Part shown: piece after piece, positions 32,647-40,831 of the stretch
Position numbering within the stretch: position 1 is the first letter of the stretch
How the letters are laid out: each line of letters starts with the position of its first letter
Source of the DNA: Streptomyces griseorubiginosus
GTDB lineage: Bacteria > Actinomycetota > Actinomycetes > Streptomycetales > Streptomycetaceae
Length of the DNA: 64,000 bases
Assembly: GCF_001514195.1 (NCBI RefSeq)
Contig: NZ_KQ948740.1
Span: forward strand, 248,001 to 312,000
Reading direction: 5' to 3'
Translations under genes and position numbers: made by a program
Notes under the pieces: generated by a model
Database searches by the model: none
Told to the model about the DNA's origin: nothing
The model's input: only the letters and a program-made list of their open reading frames with translations

Positions 32647-34980
32647 CTACTTCCGCATGACCGCGGGTTCGTGGCGGCGCAGCAGCCGCGAGACGACGTA
32701 TCCGAAGAGCGCGGAGAGCACCACGAGCATGCCGATGTTCAGCAGCCACACACCCGCCGAGTGCTTGAACAGCGGGTCGCCGGTGAGGTCGCCGGGCACG
32801 ATCCGGGCGAGTCCGATGGTGCCGGCCATCGCGCCGAGCGCCCAGCGCGAGGGCACCAGCCAGGACAGCTGCTCCAGGCCCGGCACGCCGTGGAGCTTCA
32901 GCAGGGCGCCGCAGAAGACCACTTGGACGATGGCGAGCAGGACGAGCAGCGGCATCGTCACCTCCTCCTTGCGCACCAGCGCGGAGACCAGCAGGCCGAG
33001 CATCATCGCCGTGAACGCCAACAGGGCGACGGCGATCGTGATTTCGACAAGGGGCGGCATCAACACACCTTCGCCGCCGGGCGCGTTGAGGTCGACGCCG
33101 AGCAGGGCGACCAGGGTCAGTACGACCGCCTGGACGACGGTGATCGTGCCCAGCACCACGACCTTCGACATCAGGTACGCCGATCTGGACAGGCCCACGG
33201 CTCGTTCGCGCTGGTAGATGACCCGCTCCTTCACCAGCTCGCGCACCGCGTTCGCGGCGCCGGTGAGGACGCCTCCGACGCAGAGGATGAGCAGTGCGTT
33301 CATCGCGGTGTCCTGGGTGAGCCGGCTGCCCGCGAGGGCCCGGGCCATGGCCCCCATGACGAACGGCAGGGCGATCATGATGGCGAGGAAGGTGCGGTCG
33401 GCGCTCAGGGCCGCGGCGTAGCGGCGGATCAGGGTGCCGAGCTGGGCGCCCCGGCTGCGGGGCCTCGGCGGCGGCGCGATGATGACCGGTTCCGAGCGTG
33501 GGGTGCGGGGCTGGGCGGTGGCCTCGGCGACGTACTGGTGCTGGAAGGCCGACAGCCGGAAGTCGCCCGCCCAGTCGCGGTCCTGGTCGCGTTCGAAGGC
33601 CTCGAAGGCCTCGGGCCACTGGGTGAAGCCGAAGTAGGACAGGGCGTCCTCGGGCGGGCCGTAGTAAGCGATCCGCCCGCCGGGGGCGAGGACCAGGAGG
33701 CGGTCGCAGACGTCGAGGCTCAGGACGCTGTGGGTGACCACGATGACCGTGCGGCCGTCGTCGGCCAGGCCGCGCAGCATGTGCATCACCGAGCGGTCCA
33801 TGCCCGGGTCGAGACCGGAGGTCGGTTCGTCCAGGAAGAGCAGGGAGGGTTTCGTGAGCAGCTCCAGGGCCACGCTGACCCGCTTGCGCTGGCCGCCGGA
33901 GAGGCTGTGCACGGGCTGACCGGCGCGCTGCTCCAGACCGAGTTCCCGGATCACCTCGTCGACCCGTGCGCGGCGTTCGGCCTTCGCGGTGTCCTGCGGG
34001 AAGCGCAGTTCGGCGGCATAGGACAGGGCGCTGCGGACCGTCAGCTGGGCGTGCAGGATGTCGTCCTGCGGGACCAGGCCGATGCGCTGGCGCAGCTCGG
34101 CGTAGTCCCGGTAGAGGTCGCGGCCGTCGTAGAGGACGGTGCCGTGGTCGGCGGGGCGCTGGCCGGTGAGGGCGTTCAGGAGGGTGGACTTTCCGGCGCC
34201 GCTCGGGCCGACGACGGCGAGCAGGCATTTCTCGCCGACCGGGAAGGACACGTGGTCGAGGAGGGTCTTGCGGCCGTGGTCGACGGCGACCGTGAGGTCC
34301 TGTACGTCGAGGGAGACCTCGCCGGTGTCGACGTACTCCTGGAGGGTGTCGCCGACGAGGCAGAACGCCGAGTGGCCGATGCCGACGATGTCTCCGGGGC
34401 CGAGGGGGGCGCTGGTGACGGGGCGGCCGTTGAGGTAGGTGCCGTTGTGGCTGCCGAGGTCGACGATCTCGTAGCCGCCGTCGGGCAGGGCGCGCAGTTC
34501 CGCGTGGTGGCGGGAGACGACGAGGTCGTCGACCACGAGGTCGTTGTCGTCGGCGCGGCCGATGCGGACGGTGCGGGTGGGCAGCGGGCGTACGGCGGTG
34601 GGCTGCCGGAAGGTGCCGGTCAGGCCGGGCATCGACACGGCCGAGGGGCGCTCGGGGGTGGGCAGGCCCAGCAGGACCGCGCAGGGGCCGTCGGAGGGGC
34701 TGCCGAAGCGGATGACGCTGCCGGGGCCGACGTCCCATTCGTGGACGCGGCGGCCGTCGGCGTAGGTGCCGTTGGTGCTGTTCTCGTCCTCGAGGGTCCA
34801 ATGGCCGGCCTCGGGTCGCAGCACCGCGTGGTGCCACGAGACCCGGGCATCGTCGATGACGATGTCGCTCAACGGGTCGCGTCCGACGTGGTAGTCGTGG
34901 CCCGGGCTCATCACCGTGGAGCCGGTGTCGGTCTCCAGGACAAGCTCGGGCGCCACCGACGCGACCGGCCGCTCCGCCAT
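32647..34980 (-). CDS. FHA-FHA-ABC exporter (Rv1747-like)
   Basis: A 777-residue half-type ABC transporter. FHA domain 1 spans about 25-105 (VGRDP at 32, SWHHA at 48, NSTNGTYADG). FHA domain 2 spans 136-210 (IGRADDND, SRHHAEL, SHNGTYLNG). The linker between them has TGTFRQPTAVRPLPT, with possible phosphothreonines. The nucleotide-binding domain has Walker A GPSGAGKST (258-266), signature LSGGQRKRV and Walker B LLFLDEP. The ABCG-type membrane domain (about 530-770) has six helices. Rv1747 of M. tuberculosis has this exact layout and is controlled by the PknF kinase; here a kinase gene lies downstream. Confidence 0.94.
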   Translation of the reverse strand: MAERPVASVAPELVLETDTGSTVMSPGHDYHVGRDPLSDIVIDDARVSWHHAVLRPEAGHWTLEDENSTNGTYADGRRVHEWDVGPGSVIRFGSPSDGPCAVLLGLPTPERPSAVSMPGLTGTFRQPTAVRPLPTRTVRIGRADDNDLVVDDLVVSRHHAELRALPDGGYEIVDLGSHNGTYLNGRPVTSAPLGPGDIVGIGHSAFCLVGDTLQEYVDTGEVSLDVQDLTVAVDHGRKTLLDHVSFPVGEKCLLAVVGPSGAGKSTLLNALTGQRPADHGTVLYDGRDLYRDYAELRQRIGLVPQDDILHAQLTVRSALSYAAELRFPQDTAKAERRARVDEVIRELGLEQRAGQPVHSLSGGQRKRVSVALELLTKPSLLFLDEPTSGLDPGMDRSVMHMLRGLADDGRTVIVVTHSVLSLDVCDRLLVLAPGGRIAYYGPPEDALSYFGFTQWPEAFEAFERDQDRDWAGDFRLSAFQHQYVAEATAQPRTPRSEPVIIAPPPRPRSRGAQLGTLIRRYAAALSADRTFLAIMIALPFVMGAMARALAGSRLTQDTAMNALLILCVGGVLTGAANAVRELVKERVIYQRERAVGLSRSAYLMSKVVVLGTITVVQAVVLTLVALLGVDLNAPGGEGVLMPPLVEITIAVALLAFTAMMLGLLVSALVRKEEVTMPLLVLLAIVQVVFCGALLKLHGVPGLEQLSWLVPSRWALGAMAGTIGLARIVPGDLTGDPLFKHSAGVWLLNIGMLVVLSALFGYVVSRLLRRHEPAVMRK

Positions 34981-35330
34981 GCCAGAATTCTACCGATTCA
35001 CCCCATTGGTCGCCTGGCGGGAGGGGGTGGGGGGCGGCTTGGCTGGTGCCGAGAGGTGTCGGGCGTCCAGGGGGTGCCGGTTCGGTTGTCGGGCGGCTGC
35101 GGGCCGGTGGGGCCCGGTCGCGCAGTTCCCCGCGCCCCTGGGTGGGTGAGGTGGGCGGCGTCGAGTCGAGCGGGTGGGAACAGGGACGAGATCGGCGCGG
35201 GCGGGGGACGGGACCCAATGCCGTACCGCAGGCCCGTACAGGTACGGACAGCGCGCCGGCGGCCGGAGCCGAGCGACGCGACCCGGCGAGCAGCAGCAAC
35301 CCTATGACCCGTCCACCCAAGGGAGTTGGC
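34981..35330. other. Intergenic region downstream of a hypothetical gene
   Basis: A 350-bp gap between the start of the FHA-ABC gene and the end of the next leftward gene. It contains the interspersed motif at 35118-35139 and G-rich stretches. I see no supported gene or strong hairpin; the promoter of the kinase operon should lie here. Confidence 0.5.
35118..35139 (-). repeat. Interspersed Streptomyces intergenic motif
   Basis: tcgcgcagttccccgcgccc followed by ct. The reverse complement aggggcgcggggaactgcgc is a motif seen very often between genes in Streptomyces genomes. Role unknown. Confidence 0.7.
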
Positions 35331-35741
35331 TCAGGCCACCGGTGTGAACAGGGTGGACGCCGTGCGGTGCATTCTTACCGCGTCCACGGACTCCGCGAGG
35401 AGCTCGTACTCCGTGGTGTCGTCGCTCGCGGCGATCCGGATGAGCCGGCCGGCCGCCAACTCGTCGGCGACCAGGTCCTGTTGGACCGGATCGGCACACC
35501 AGGTCCGCATGACGGCGGGTACGTCGAGCACGGTGTCGGCGACCGGGGCGAGGGCGCCGGCGGGGAAGAACCCGGCCTCGGGCTGCGGGTCTAATCGGTC
35601 CGCGATCCAGGAGGCCCGGTCACGCAGCCACCACAGCGCGAGCGCCAGCGTGGGCGCGCGATAGGTCCCGAGGGGTACACCGATACGCCGCCCGTCACAC
35701 ATGCCGTACCCCGTGACATGGCACAGGAATTCGTCGTGCAC
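35331..35741 (-). CDS. Hypothetical protein
   Basis: A 136-residue protein with a GTG start and GGGGGAG seven bases upstream, so expression is likely. It shows LALALWWLRDRASWIADRLD near residue 35 and DVPAVMRTWCADPVQQDLVAD near 75. It is soluble and slightly acidic. I do not recognise the family and cannot assign a function. It is divergent from a low-GC spacer and the SnoaL-like gene at 36073. Confidence 0.68.
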   Translation of the reverse strand: MHDEFLCHVTGYGMCDGRRIGVPLGTYRAPTLALALWWLRDRASWIADRLDPQPEAGFFPAGALAPVADTVLDVPAVMRTWCADPVQQDLVADELAAGRLIRIAASDDTTEYELLAESVDAVRMHRTASTLFTPVA

Positions 35742-36072
35742 GATCCACTCCCCCGCTTGCTCCGTTCGACTGTCGGCAGGGCCTCGCTTCCGTGCGGCTC
35801 ATATGCTTTACGCGGCTCTTGCTGCTGTAAGTGACGGGCACTTCGCTCGATGTGAAGGTCCTGTCAGTCGAGTATGTTCACTACTGAAACAGTGTCACCA
35901 CATCTTTTTGGCCAGTCTCTTGGCATATTCACCGGCGTCCGTGGCCGAAATCTGACGGGTACTCGTTCAAACGTCATGACCCCAGAAGTAATCGACGGCA
36001 CAGGGCGACGCGGGCAGGGTGGTGACACCGGTTCCCACCAGCACAGACGACCTCGATGGAGGCTGATTCCCC
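35742..36072. other. Lower-GC divergent intergenic region
   Basis: A 331-bp gap with clearly lower GC than the rest of the window, e.g. cacatctttttggccagtct and agtatgttcactactgaaac. Short open frames cross it but none has family-like sequence or a ribosome binding site. It should hold the promoters of both flanking genes. Confidence 0.5.
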
Positions 36073-36456
36073 ATGCCCGCGAACACGGACCGTTACGAGA
36101 ACGCCGTCGCCCGCTACTTCGAAGCCTGGAACGCACGTGAGCCGGAGGCCCGCACGAAGGCCGTCGCGGCCGCCTGGGCGACGGGCGGCACCTACACCGA
36201 CCCGCTCGCCGACGTGGTCGGCCACGACGGCATCGCCGCGGTCGTCGCGGCGGCGCACGAGCAGTTCCCCGGCTTCGCCTTCCGCCTCACCGGGGCCGTG
36301 GAGGGCCATCACGACATCGCGCGCTTCTCCTGGGAGCTGGTGAACGAGACGGACGGGTCGGCACCCGTCGCCGGCTCCGACGTGATCACGCTGGCCGACG
36401 ACGACCGGATCAGCTCCGTGCTCGGCTTCCTGGACCGGTTGCCCGCGGGCGCCTGA
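36073..36456 (+). CDS. SnoaL/NTF2-like protein
   Basis: A 127-residue NTF2-fold protein. It has RYFEAWNAREPEARTKAVAA, GGTYTDPLADVVGHDGIAAV and LADDDRISSVLGFLDRLP, the typical nuclear transport factor 2-like monodomain pattern. Likely a ligand-binding or isomerase-like enzyme of unknown substrate. A perfect 18-bp hairpin terminator follows. Confidence 0.88.
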   Translation: MPANTDRYENAVARYFEAWNAREPEARTKAVAAAWATGGTYTDPLADVVGHDGIAAVVAAAHEQFPGFAFRLTGAVEGHHDIARFSWELVNETDGSAPVAGSDVITLADDDRISSVLGFLDRLPAGA

Positions 36457-36475
36457 GGGCCGAGACGCAGAACGC

Positions 36476-36518
36476 ACGACGAACGGGCACCGGCGTGCGG
36501 CCGGTGCCCGTTCGTCGT
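36476..36518. terminator. Bidirectional hairpin terminator
   Basis: A perfect 18-bp stem (36476-36493 with 36501-36518, arms acgacgaacgggcaccgg) and a 7-nt loop lie between convergent genes. Distal bases gtgtcgttt follow. It can end both transcripts. Confidence 0.9.
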
Positions 36519-36543
36519 GTCGTTTGCCCCGCTCCGAGCGCGG

Positions 36544-37539
36544 TCAGCCCTTGACGATCGCGTCGATCCTGGCCAGTTCCTCCGCCTCGAAGTCCAGGTG
36601 GGCGATGGTGCCCACGCTGTCCTCGATCTGCTTCGGGCTGCTCGCGCCGACCAGGGCCGAGGTGACCCGCCCGCCGCGCAGCACCCAGGCCAGGGCGAGC
36701 TGCGCGAGGGTCTGGCCGCGGTCCTTGGCGAGGTCGTTCAGGGCGCGGAGCTTGGCCACCAGGTCCTCGGTGACCGCGTCCGAGTTCAGGAAGGGGCTGT
36801 CGCTCGCCGCGCGGGAGTCCTCGGGAATGCCGTCCAGGTAGCGGCCGGTGAGCAGGCCCTGCTCCAGCGGCGAGAAGACGATCGAGCCGGCCTGCACCTC
36901 GTCCAGCGCGTCCAGGACGCCCTCGTCCTCGGGACGCCGGTCCAGCATCGAGTAGCGGGGCTGGTGGATGAGGAGCGGGGTGCCCAGCTCGCCGAGGATG
37001 CGGGCGGCCTCACGGGTCTGCTCGGCGTTGTAGTTGGAGATGCCGACGTACAGCGCCTTGCCCTGCTGGACCGCGGAGTGCAGCGCGCCCATCGTCTCCT
37101 CCAGCGGAGTCTCCGGGTCGGGGCGGTGCGAGTAGAAGATGTCGACGTAGTCGAGGCCCATCCGGGTGAGGCTCTGGTCCAGCGAGGACAGCAGGTACTT
37201 GCGGGATCCCCACTCGCCGTACGGGCCGGGCCACATCAGGTAGCCGGCCTTGGTGGAGATGACCAGCTCGTCGCGGTAGGACGCGAAGTCGTCCTTCAAT
37301 GCCTCGCCGAACGCGGACTCGGCGGCGCCGGGCGGCGGGCCGTAGTTGTTGGCGAGGTCGAAGTGCGTGACCCCGAGGTCGAAGGCCCGGCGCAGGATGG
37401 CCCGCTGGGTCTCGACGGTACGGTCCGCCGGACCGAAGTTGTGCCACAGGCCGAGCGAGATCGCGGGGAGCTTCAGGCCGCTGCGGCCGGTGCGCCGGTA
37501 GGGCATGTCCGCGTAGCGGTCGGGGTGTGCGGTGTACAA
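36544..37539 (-). CDS. Aldo/keto reductase, YghZ (L-glyceraldehyde 3-phosphate reductase) type
   Basis: A 331-residue reductase. It opens YTAHPDRYADMPYRRTGRSG, matching the N-terminus of E. coli YghZ (AKR14), then has THFDLANNYGPPPG (Asp/Tyr), STKAGYLMWPGPYG (Lys) and SALVGASSPKQIEDSV for NADPH. YghZ-type enzymes reduce L-glyceraldehyde 3-phosphate and methylglyoxal. The start is taken as TTG at 37539: GGAG lies five bases upstream and the length fits the family. An ATG at 37620 is possible but adds 27 atypical residues. It is divergent from the LysR gene. Confidence 0.88.
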   Translation of the reverse strand: MYTAHPDRYADMPYRRTGRSGLKLPAISLGLWHNFGPADRTVETQRAILRRAFDLGVTHFDLANNYGPPPGAAESAFGEALKDDFASYRDELVISTKAGYLMWPGPYGEWGSRKYLLSSLDQSLTRMGLDYVDIFYSHRPDPETPLEETMGALHSAVQQGKALYVGISNYNAEQTREAARILGELGTPLLIHQPRYSMLDRRPEDEGVLDALDEVQAGSIVFSPLEQGLLTGRYLDGIPEDSRAASDSPFLNSDAVTEDLVAKLRALNDLAKDRGQTLAQLALAWVLRGGRVTSALVGASSPKQIEDSVGTIAHLDFEAEELARIDAIVKG

Positions 37540-37669
37540 CGCGACTCCAGAGGGGTTGACACGGAGGTCCTCGGATCCGTCCTCAGATCCTCCGCCCACT
37601 CTGTCGCGACCTCGGGCCATTGGTCCAACAGAAGAATGTGATGGAATTCAGCGGATAAGCTTCTCAATC

Positions 37670-38548
37670 ATGGAACTGCGTCATCTCCAGCATTTCGTCG
37701 CGGTCGCCGAGGACCAGCATTTCACCCGGGCCGCCGAGCGGCTGCTCGTGTCCCAGTCGGGGCTGTCCGCGTCCATCCGCGCGCTGGAGCGGGAGCTCCA
37801 GACCCCGCTGTTCGTGCGGACCACCCGGCGGGTGACGCTCACCCCGGCCGGGCGGGCGCTGCTGGGCGAGGCCGAGCGGATCCTCGCCCAGGTGCGGTCG
37901 GCCCACGAGGCGGTCGCCGCGGTGCAGGGGGTCCTGCGCGGGACGCTCGCCATCGGCTCCGAGCAGTGTGTCGCCGGGCTGCATGTGGCGGGACTGCTCG
38001 CCGCGTTCCGGCGGCAGCACCCGGACGTGGAGATCTGTCTGCGCCAGGCGGGCTCGGCCGCGCTCGCCGAGGAGGTCGCGGCCGGTCGGCTCGATCTGGC
38101 GTTCGCCGTCCGGGCGGCCCAGGAGGACACCGACCAGCTGCGGGTCGTACCCCTGTCGAGCGAGCCCATGACCGTGCTGTGCCACCGCAGTCACCGGCTG
38201 GCGGCCGCCGGTGCGGCCGTGACGCCGGAGGACCTGGCCGGTGAGGTGTTCGTGGACTTCCATCCCGACTGGGGCCCGCGCCGCACCACCGACGCGGCCT
38301 TCGCCGAGGCGGGCCTGCGCCGGAACGTCACGCTGGAGGTCAACGACGTCCACAGCCTCCTCGACCTGGTCGACGAGAACCTCGGCGTGGCCGTCGTGCC
38401 GCAGCACTTCCGGCACAAGCGGCCGGCGCTGACGGCCCTGCCCGTCAAGGGCACCGGCGAGGCCGTGTACGAGACGGTCGCCCTGCTTCCGCCCCCGCAG
38501 GCGACCAGCCCGGCCGCCCGGGCGCTGATGTCCCTGCTGGAAGCCTGA
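37670..38548 (+). CDS. LysR-family transcriptional regulator
   Basis: A 292-residue LysR protein. The winged HTH covers residues 1-60 (MELRHLQHFVAVAEDQHFTR, SQSGLSASIRALERELQTPL). The effector-binding domain follows with GTLAIGSEQCVAGLHVAGLL and LVDENLGVAVVPQHF. It is divergent from the YghZ-like reductase gene and probably controls it. The C-terminal codons and the stop fall in a 20-bp tandem repeat. Confidence 0.94.
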   Translation: MELRHLQHFVAVAEDQHFTRAAERLLVSQSGLSASIRALERELQTPLFVRTTRRVTLTPAGRALLGEAERILAQVRSAHEAVAAVQGVLRGTLAIGSEQCVAGLHVAGLLAAFRRQHPDVEICLRQAGSAALAEEVAAGRLDLAFAVRAAQEDTDQLRVVPLSSEPMTVLCHRSHRLAAAGAAVTPEDLAGEVFVDFHPDWGPRRTTDAAFAEAGLRRNVTLEVNDVHSLLDLVDENLGVAVVPQHFRHKRPALTALPVKGTGEAVYETVALLPPPQATSPAARALMSLLEA

Positions 38549-38586
38549 TGTCCGTACGGGAAACCTGACGCCCCCGCGGGAAACAG
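38539..38586. repeat. 20-bp tandem repeat spanning the LysR stop codon
   Basis: Units at 38539-38558 and 38559-38578 (ggaa-cctgatg or -acg) plus a partial third copy. The first contains the stop TGA at 38546-38548. A further diverged copy can be seen inside the last codons. Confidence 0.75.
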
Positions 38587-38694
38587 GGGGTCTGGGTACA
38601 CCCCAGGACGGGCCCCACCCCTCCTGACCTGACCCGTCCCGCGCACCAGACTCGTGACCGTTCCCGAGCACAACTACGGTCAGGAGTAGGGAAG

Positions 38695-40194
38695 ATGACG
38701 GACCCCACCCGACGCAACGTCCTGCGCGGCGCGGCAGCGATCACGGCGGCCGGAGCGCTCGTCGGCACCGGAGCCGGTGCTTCGCCCGCCGCGGCGGCAC
38801 CCCGGGCAGCACGCCGCTTCCCCTTTCTGGAGGGGGCGTTCAAGCCCGTCACCGAGGAGCTGACGGCCTTCGACCTGCCGGTCACCGGCCGCATCCCGCG
38901 CGAGCTGAACGGACGCTATCTGCGCAACGGCCCGAACGCCCTGGGCCTGGAGGACCCGCGCGCCCATCACTGGATGCTGGGCGAGGGCATGGTGCACGGC
39001 GTGCGGCTGCGTGAGGGGCGGGCCGAGTGGTACCGCAACCGCTGGGTGCGTTCCTCCCAGGTGGCGAAGAAGCTCGGCGAGCCCTACCCGGGCCCGGTCC
39101 CGCCGGACGACTTCCCGTGCAACACCCATGTGATCCCCTACCGGGGGCGGATCCTCGCGCTTCAGGAGAGCGGGCCGCTGCCGTACGAGCTCGACGACGA
39201 GCTGAACACCGTGGGCACCTACGACTTCCGCGGCACCCTGGAGGGCGCGTTCACCGCCCACACCAAGTTCGACGCGCACGCCGGTGAGCTGCACGCCATC
39301 GCCTACTACCCGACCTGGGACCACGTCCGGCACCTGGTCGTCGACCCGGCCGGCCGGGTCGCGCGCAGTACGAGGATCCCGGTGGCGGACGCGCCGATGA
39401 TCCATGACTTCGCGCTCACCGAGCACTACGTGGTGATCCTCGACATGCCGGTCACCTTCGACCCCGCGGGCGCCGAGCGCGGCGACGTCGTGCCGTACGT
39501 CTGGAACGACCGGCATCCGGCACGGATCGGTGTGCTGCCGCGCAAGGGCGGTGCGGTGCGCTGGTTCGAGGTGGACCCGGTGTACTACTCGCACACCCTC
39601 AACGCCTACGAGGAGGGTCCGAACCTCGTCATCGACACGACGAACTTCGACGGGCCGTTCCTCGTGGCGGGCAACGGCTCGGGCGGGCCGTACGGGCCGG
39701 GGACTCCGCGGCTGGACCGCTGGACGGTCGACCTGCGGCAGGGCCGGGTGCGGGTGCGGACCCTCGACGACCGGCCGCAGGAGTTCCCGCGGGTCAACGA
39801 GGCCCTGGTGTCCCGTCGGCACCGCTACGGCTACGCGGCCGCCGCCGCGGAGATGGCGGCCGCCTATCAGGCGGTCGACGGCCACCCGCCGCCCGACGCG
39901 GCGTTCAGCAACGCGCTCATCAAGCACGACCTGCTGCGCGGGACCACGCAGGTGCACCGGCTGCCCCGGGGCGCGGCGGCGAGCGAGGCGGTGTTCGTGC
40001 CGTCCGACGCCTGCGACACCCGGGCCGCCGAGGACGACGGATACGCCGTCGCGTACGTCCACAACCCGGATCGCGGGGCCTCGGACCTGCTGATCCTCTC
40101 GGCCCAGGACTTCACGGCCGAGCCGGTGGCCCGCATCCACCTCCCGGGCCGGGTGCCGCTGGGCTTCCACGGGAGCTGGATCCCGGACGCGTGA
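38695..40194 (+). CDS. Tat-exported carotenoid oxygenase family protein
   Basis: A 499-residue non-haem iron dioxygenase-like protein. The Tat signal is TRRNVLRGAAAITAAGALVG with cleavage near AAA-PR (residue 37). Four iron-ligand histidines of the seven-bladed propeller are recognisable: AFTAHTKFDAHAG, APMIHDFALTEHY, YYSHTLNAYE and GFHGSWIPDA at the C-terminus. The expected reaction cleaves a carotenoid or stilbene double bond. Export by Tat is unusual for such enzymes but occurs in Streptomyces homologues. The gene's 3' end is duplicated. Confidence 0.9.
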   Translation: MTDPTRRNVLRGAAAITAAGALVGTGAGASPAAAAPRAARRFPFLEGAFKPVTEELTAFDLPVTGRIPRELNGRYLRNGPNALGLEDPRAHHWMLGEGMVHGVRLREGRAEWYRNRWVRSSQVAKKLGEPYPGPVPPDDFPCNTHVIPYRGRILALQESGPLPYELDDELNTVGTYDFRGTLEGAFTAHTKFDAHAGELHAIAYYPTWDHVRHLVVDPAGRVARSTRIPVADAPMIHDFALTEHYVVILDMPVTFDPAGAERGDVVPYVWNDRHPARIGVLPRKGGAVRWFEVDPVYYSHTLNAYEEGPNLVIDTTNFDGPFLVAGNGSGGPYGPGTPRLDRWTVDLRQGRVRVRTLDDRPQEFPRVNEALVSRRHRYGYAAAAAEMAAAYQAVDGHPPPDAAFSNALIKHDLLRGTTQVHRLPRGAAASEAVFVPSDACDTRAAEDDGYAVAYVHNPDRGASDLLILSAQDFTAEPVARIHLPGRVPLGFHGSWIPDA

Positions 40195-40243
40195 GACGAC
40201 GGGTGAGACGGGGTGCGATCCCGGACGGGTGAGACGGGGTGCG
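40181..40243. repeat. Direct repeats spanning the carotenoid-oxygenase stop codon
   Basis: The 17-bp sequence gggtgagacggggtgcg at 40201-40217 recurs exactly at 40227-40243. The gene end tcccggacgcgtgaga (40181-) recurs at 40219 as tcccggacgggtgaga, including the stop TGA. Confidence 0.85.
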
Positions 40244-40315
40244 GGCCGAGCGCAGCGGGACACGGGTTCGGATTTTGCGAGGCGGAACCCGGTGCGATGC
40301 GCGAGGGTGGACGTC

Positions 40316-40831
40316 ATGCATGCAAAGGACATCCTCATCGACGGGTTCACCCGTATCCAGGAAGAAGTCCACGCCGTCGTCGAGGGCCTGCCCCTGGACG
40401 ACCTCCACCACCGCCCCGGCCCCGACGCCAACTCGATCGCCTGGCTCGTCTGGCATCTCACCCGGGTCCAGGACGACCACGTGGCCGGCGCCTTCGGACT
40501 CGACCAGGTCTGGCTGACGCAGGACTGGGAGAAGCGGTTCGGCCTCGGCCTGAAGCCGCGTGACATCGGGTACGGCCACAGCTCCGCGCAGGTCGCGAAG
40601 GTGCGGGTCGACTCCGCGGACCTGCTGACCGGGTACTACGACGCCGTCCACGCCCAGAGTCTCGAAGCCCTGCGCGGGCTGAGCGCCGGGGATCTGGAGC
40701 GGGTCGTGGACGAGCGGTGGGATCCGCCGGTCACGCTGGGCGTCCGGCTGGTGAGCGTCATGTCCGACGATCTCCAGCACGTCGGACAGGCCGCCTATCT
40801 GCGGGGGCTGCTTCAGAGCGCGGCTTCGTAG
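40316..40831 (+). CDS. DinB/DUF664-family protein
   Basis: A 171-residue four-helix-bundle protein. MHAKDILIDGFTRIQEEVHA, the metal-ligand His in IAWLVWHLTRVQDDHV, and SDDLQHVGQAAYLRGLL near the end carry the DinB histidine pattern. Members include thiol (mycothiol or bacillithiol)-dependent transferases and detoxification enzymes, but the function here is unassigned. Its 3' end overlaps the convergent adenosine deaminase gene by 19 bp. Confidence 0.88.
   Translation: MHAKDILIDGFTRIQEEVHAVVEGLPLDDLHHRPGPDANSIAWLVWHLTRVQDDHVAGAFGLDQVWLTQDWEKRFGLGLKPRDIGYGHSSAQVAKVRVDSADLLTGYYDAVHAQSLEALRGLSAGDLERVVDERWDPPVTLGVRLVSVMSDDLQHVGQAAYLRGLLQSAAS

Noticed and set aside
32401..35307. A 968-codon open frame on the plus strand
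   Set aside because: It is antisense to the FHA-ABC gene, whose protein has unmistakable Walker, FHA and signature motifs. The plus frame has only low-complexity sequence.
35864..36140. A small gene in the low-GC spacer
   Set aside because: Overlapping frames on both strands are short, lack ribosome sites and run into the SnoaL-like gene.
38680..40566. A 628-codon minus-strand frame
   Set aside because: It is antisense to the carotenoid oxygenase gene, which has a Tat signal and all four iron-ligand motifs.
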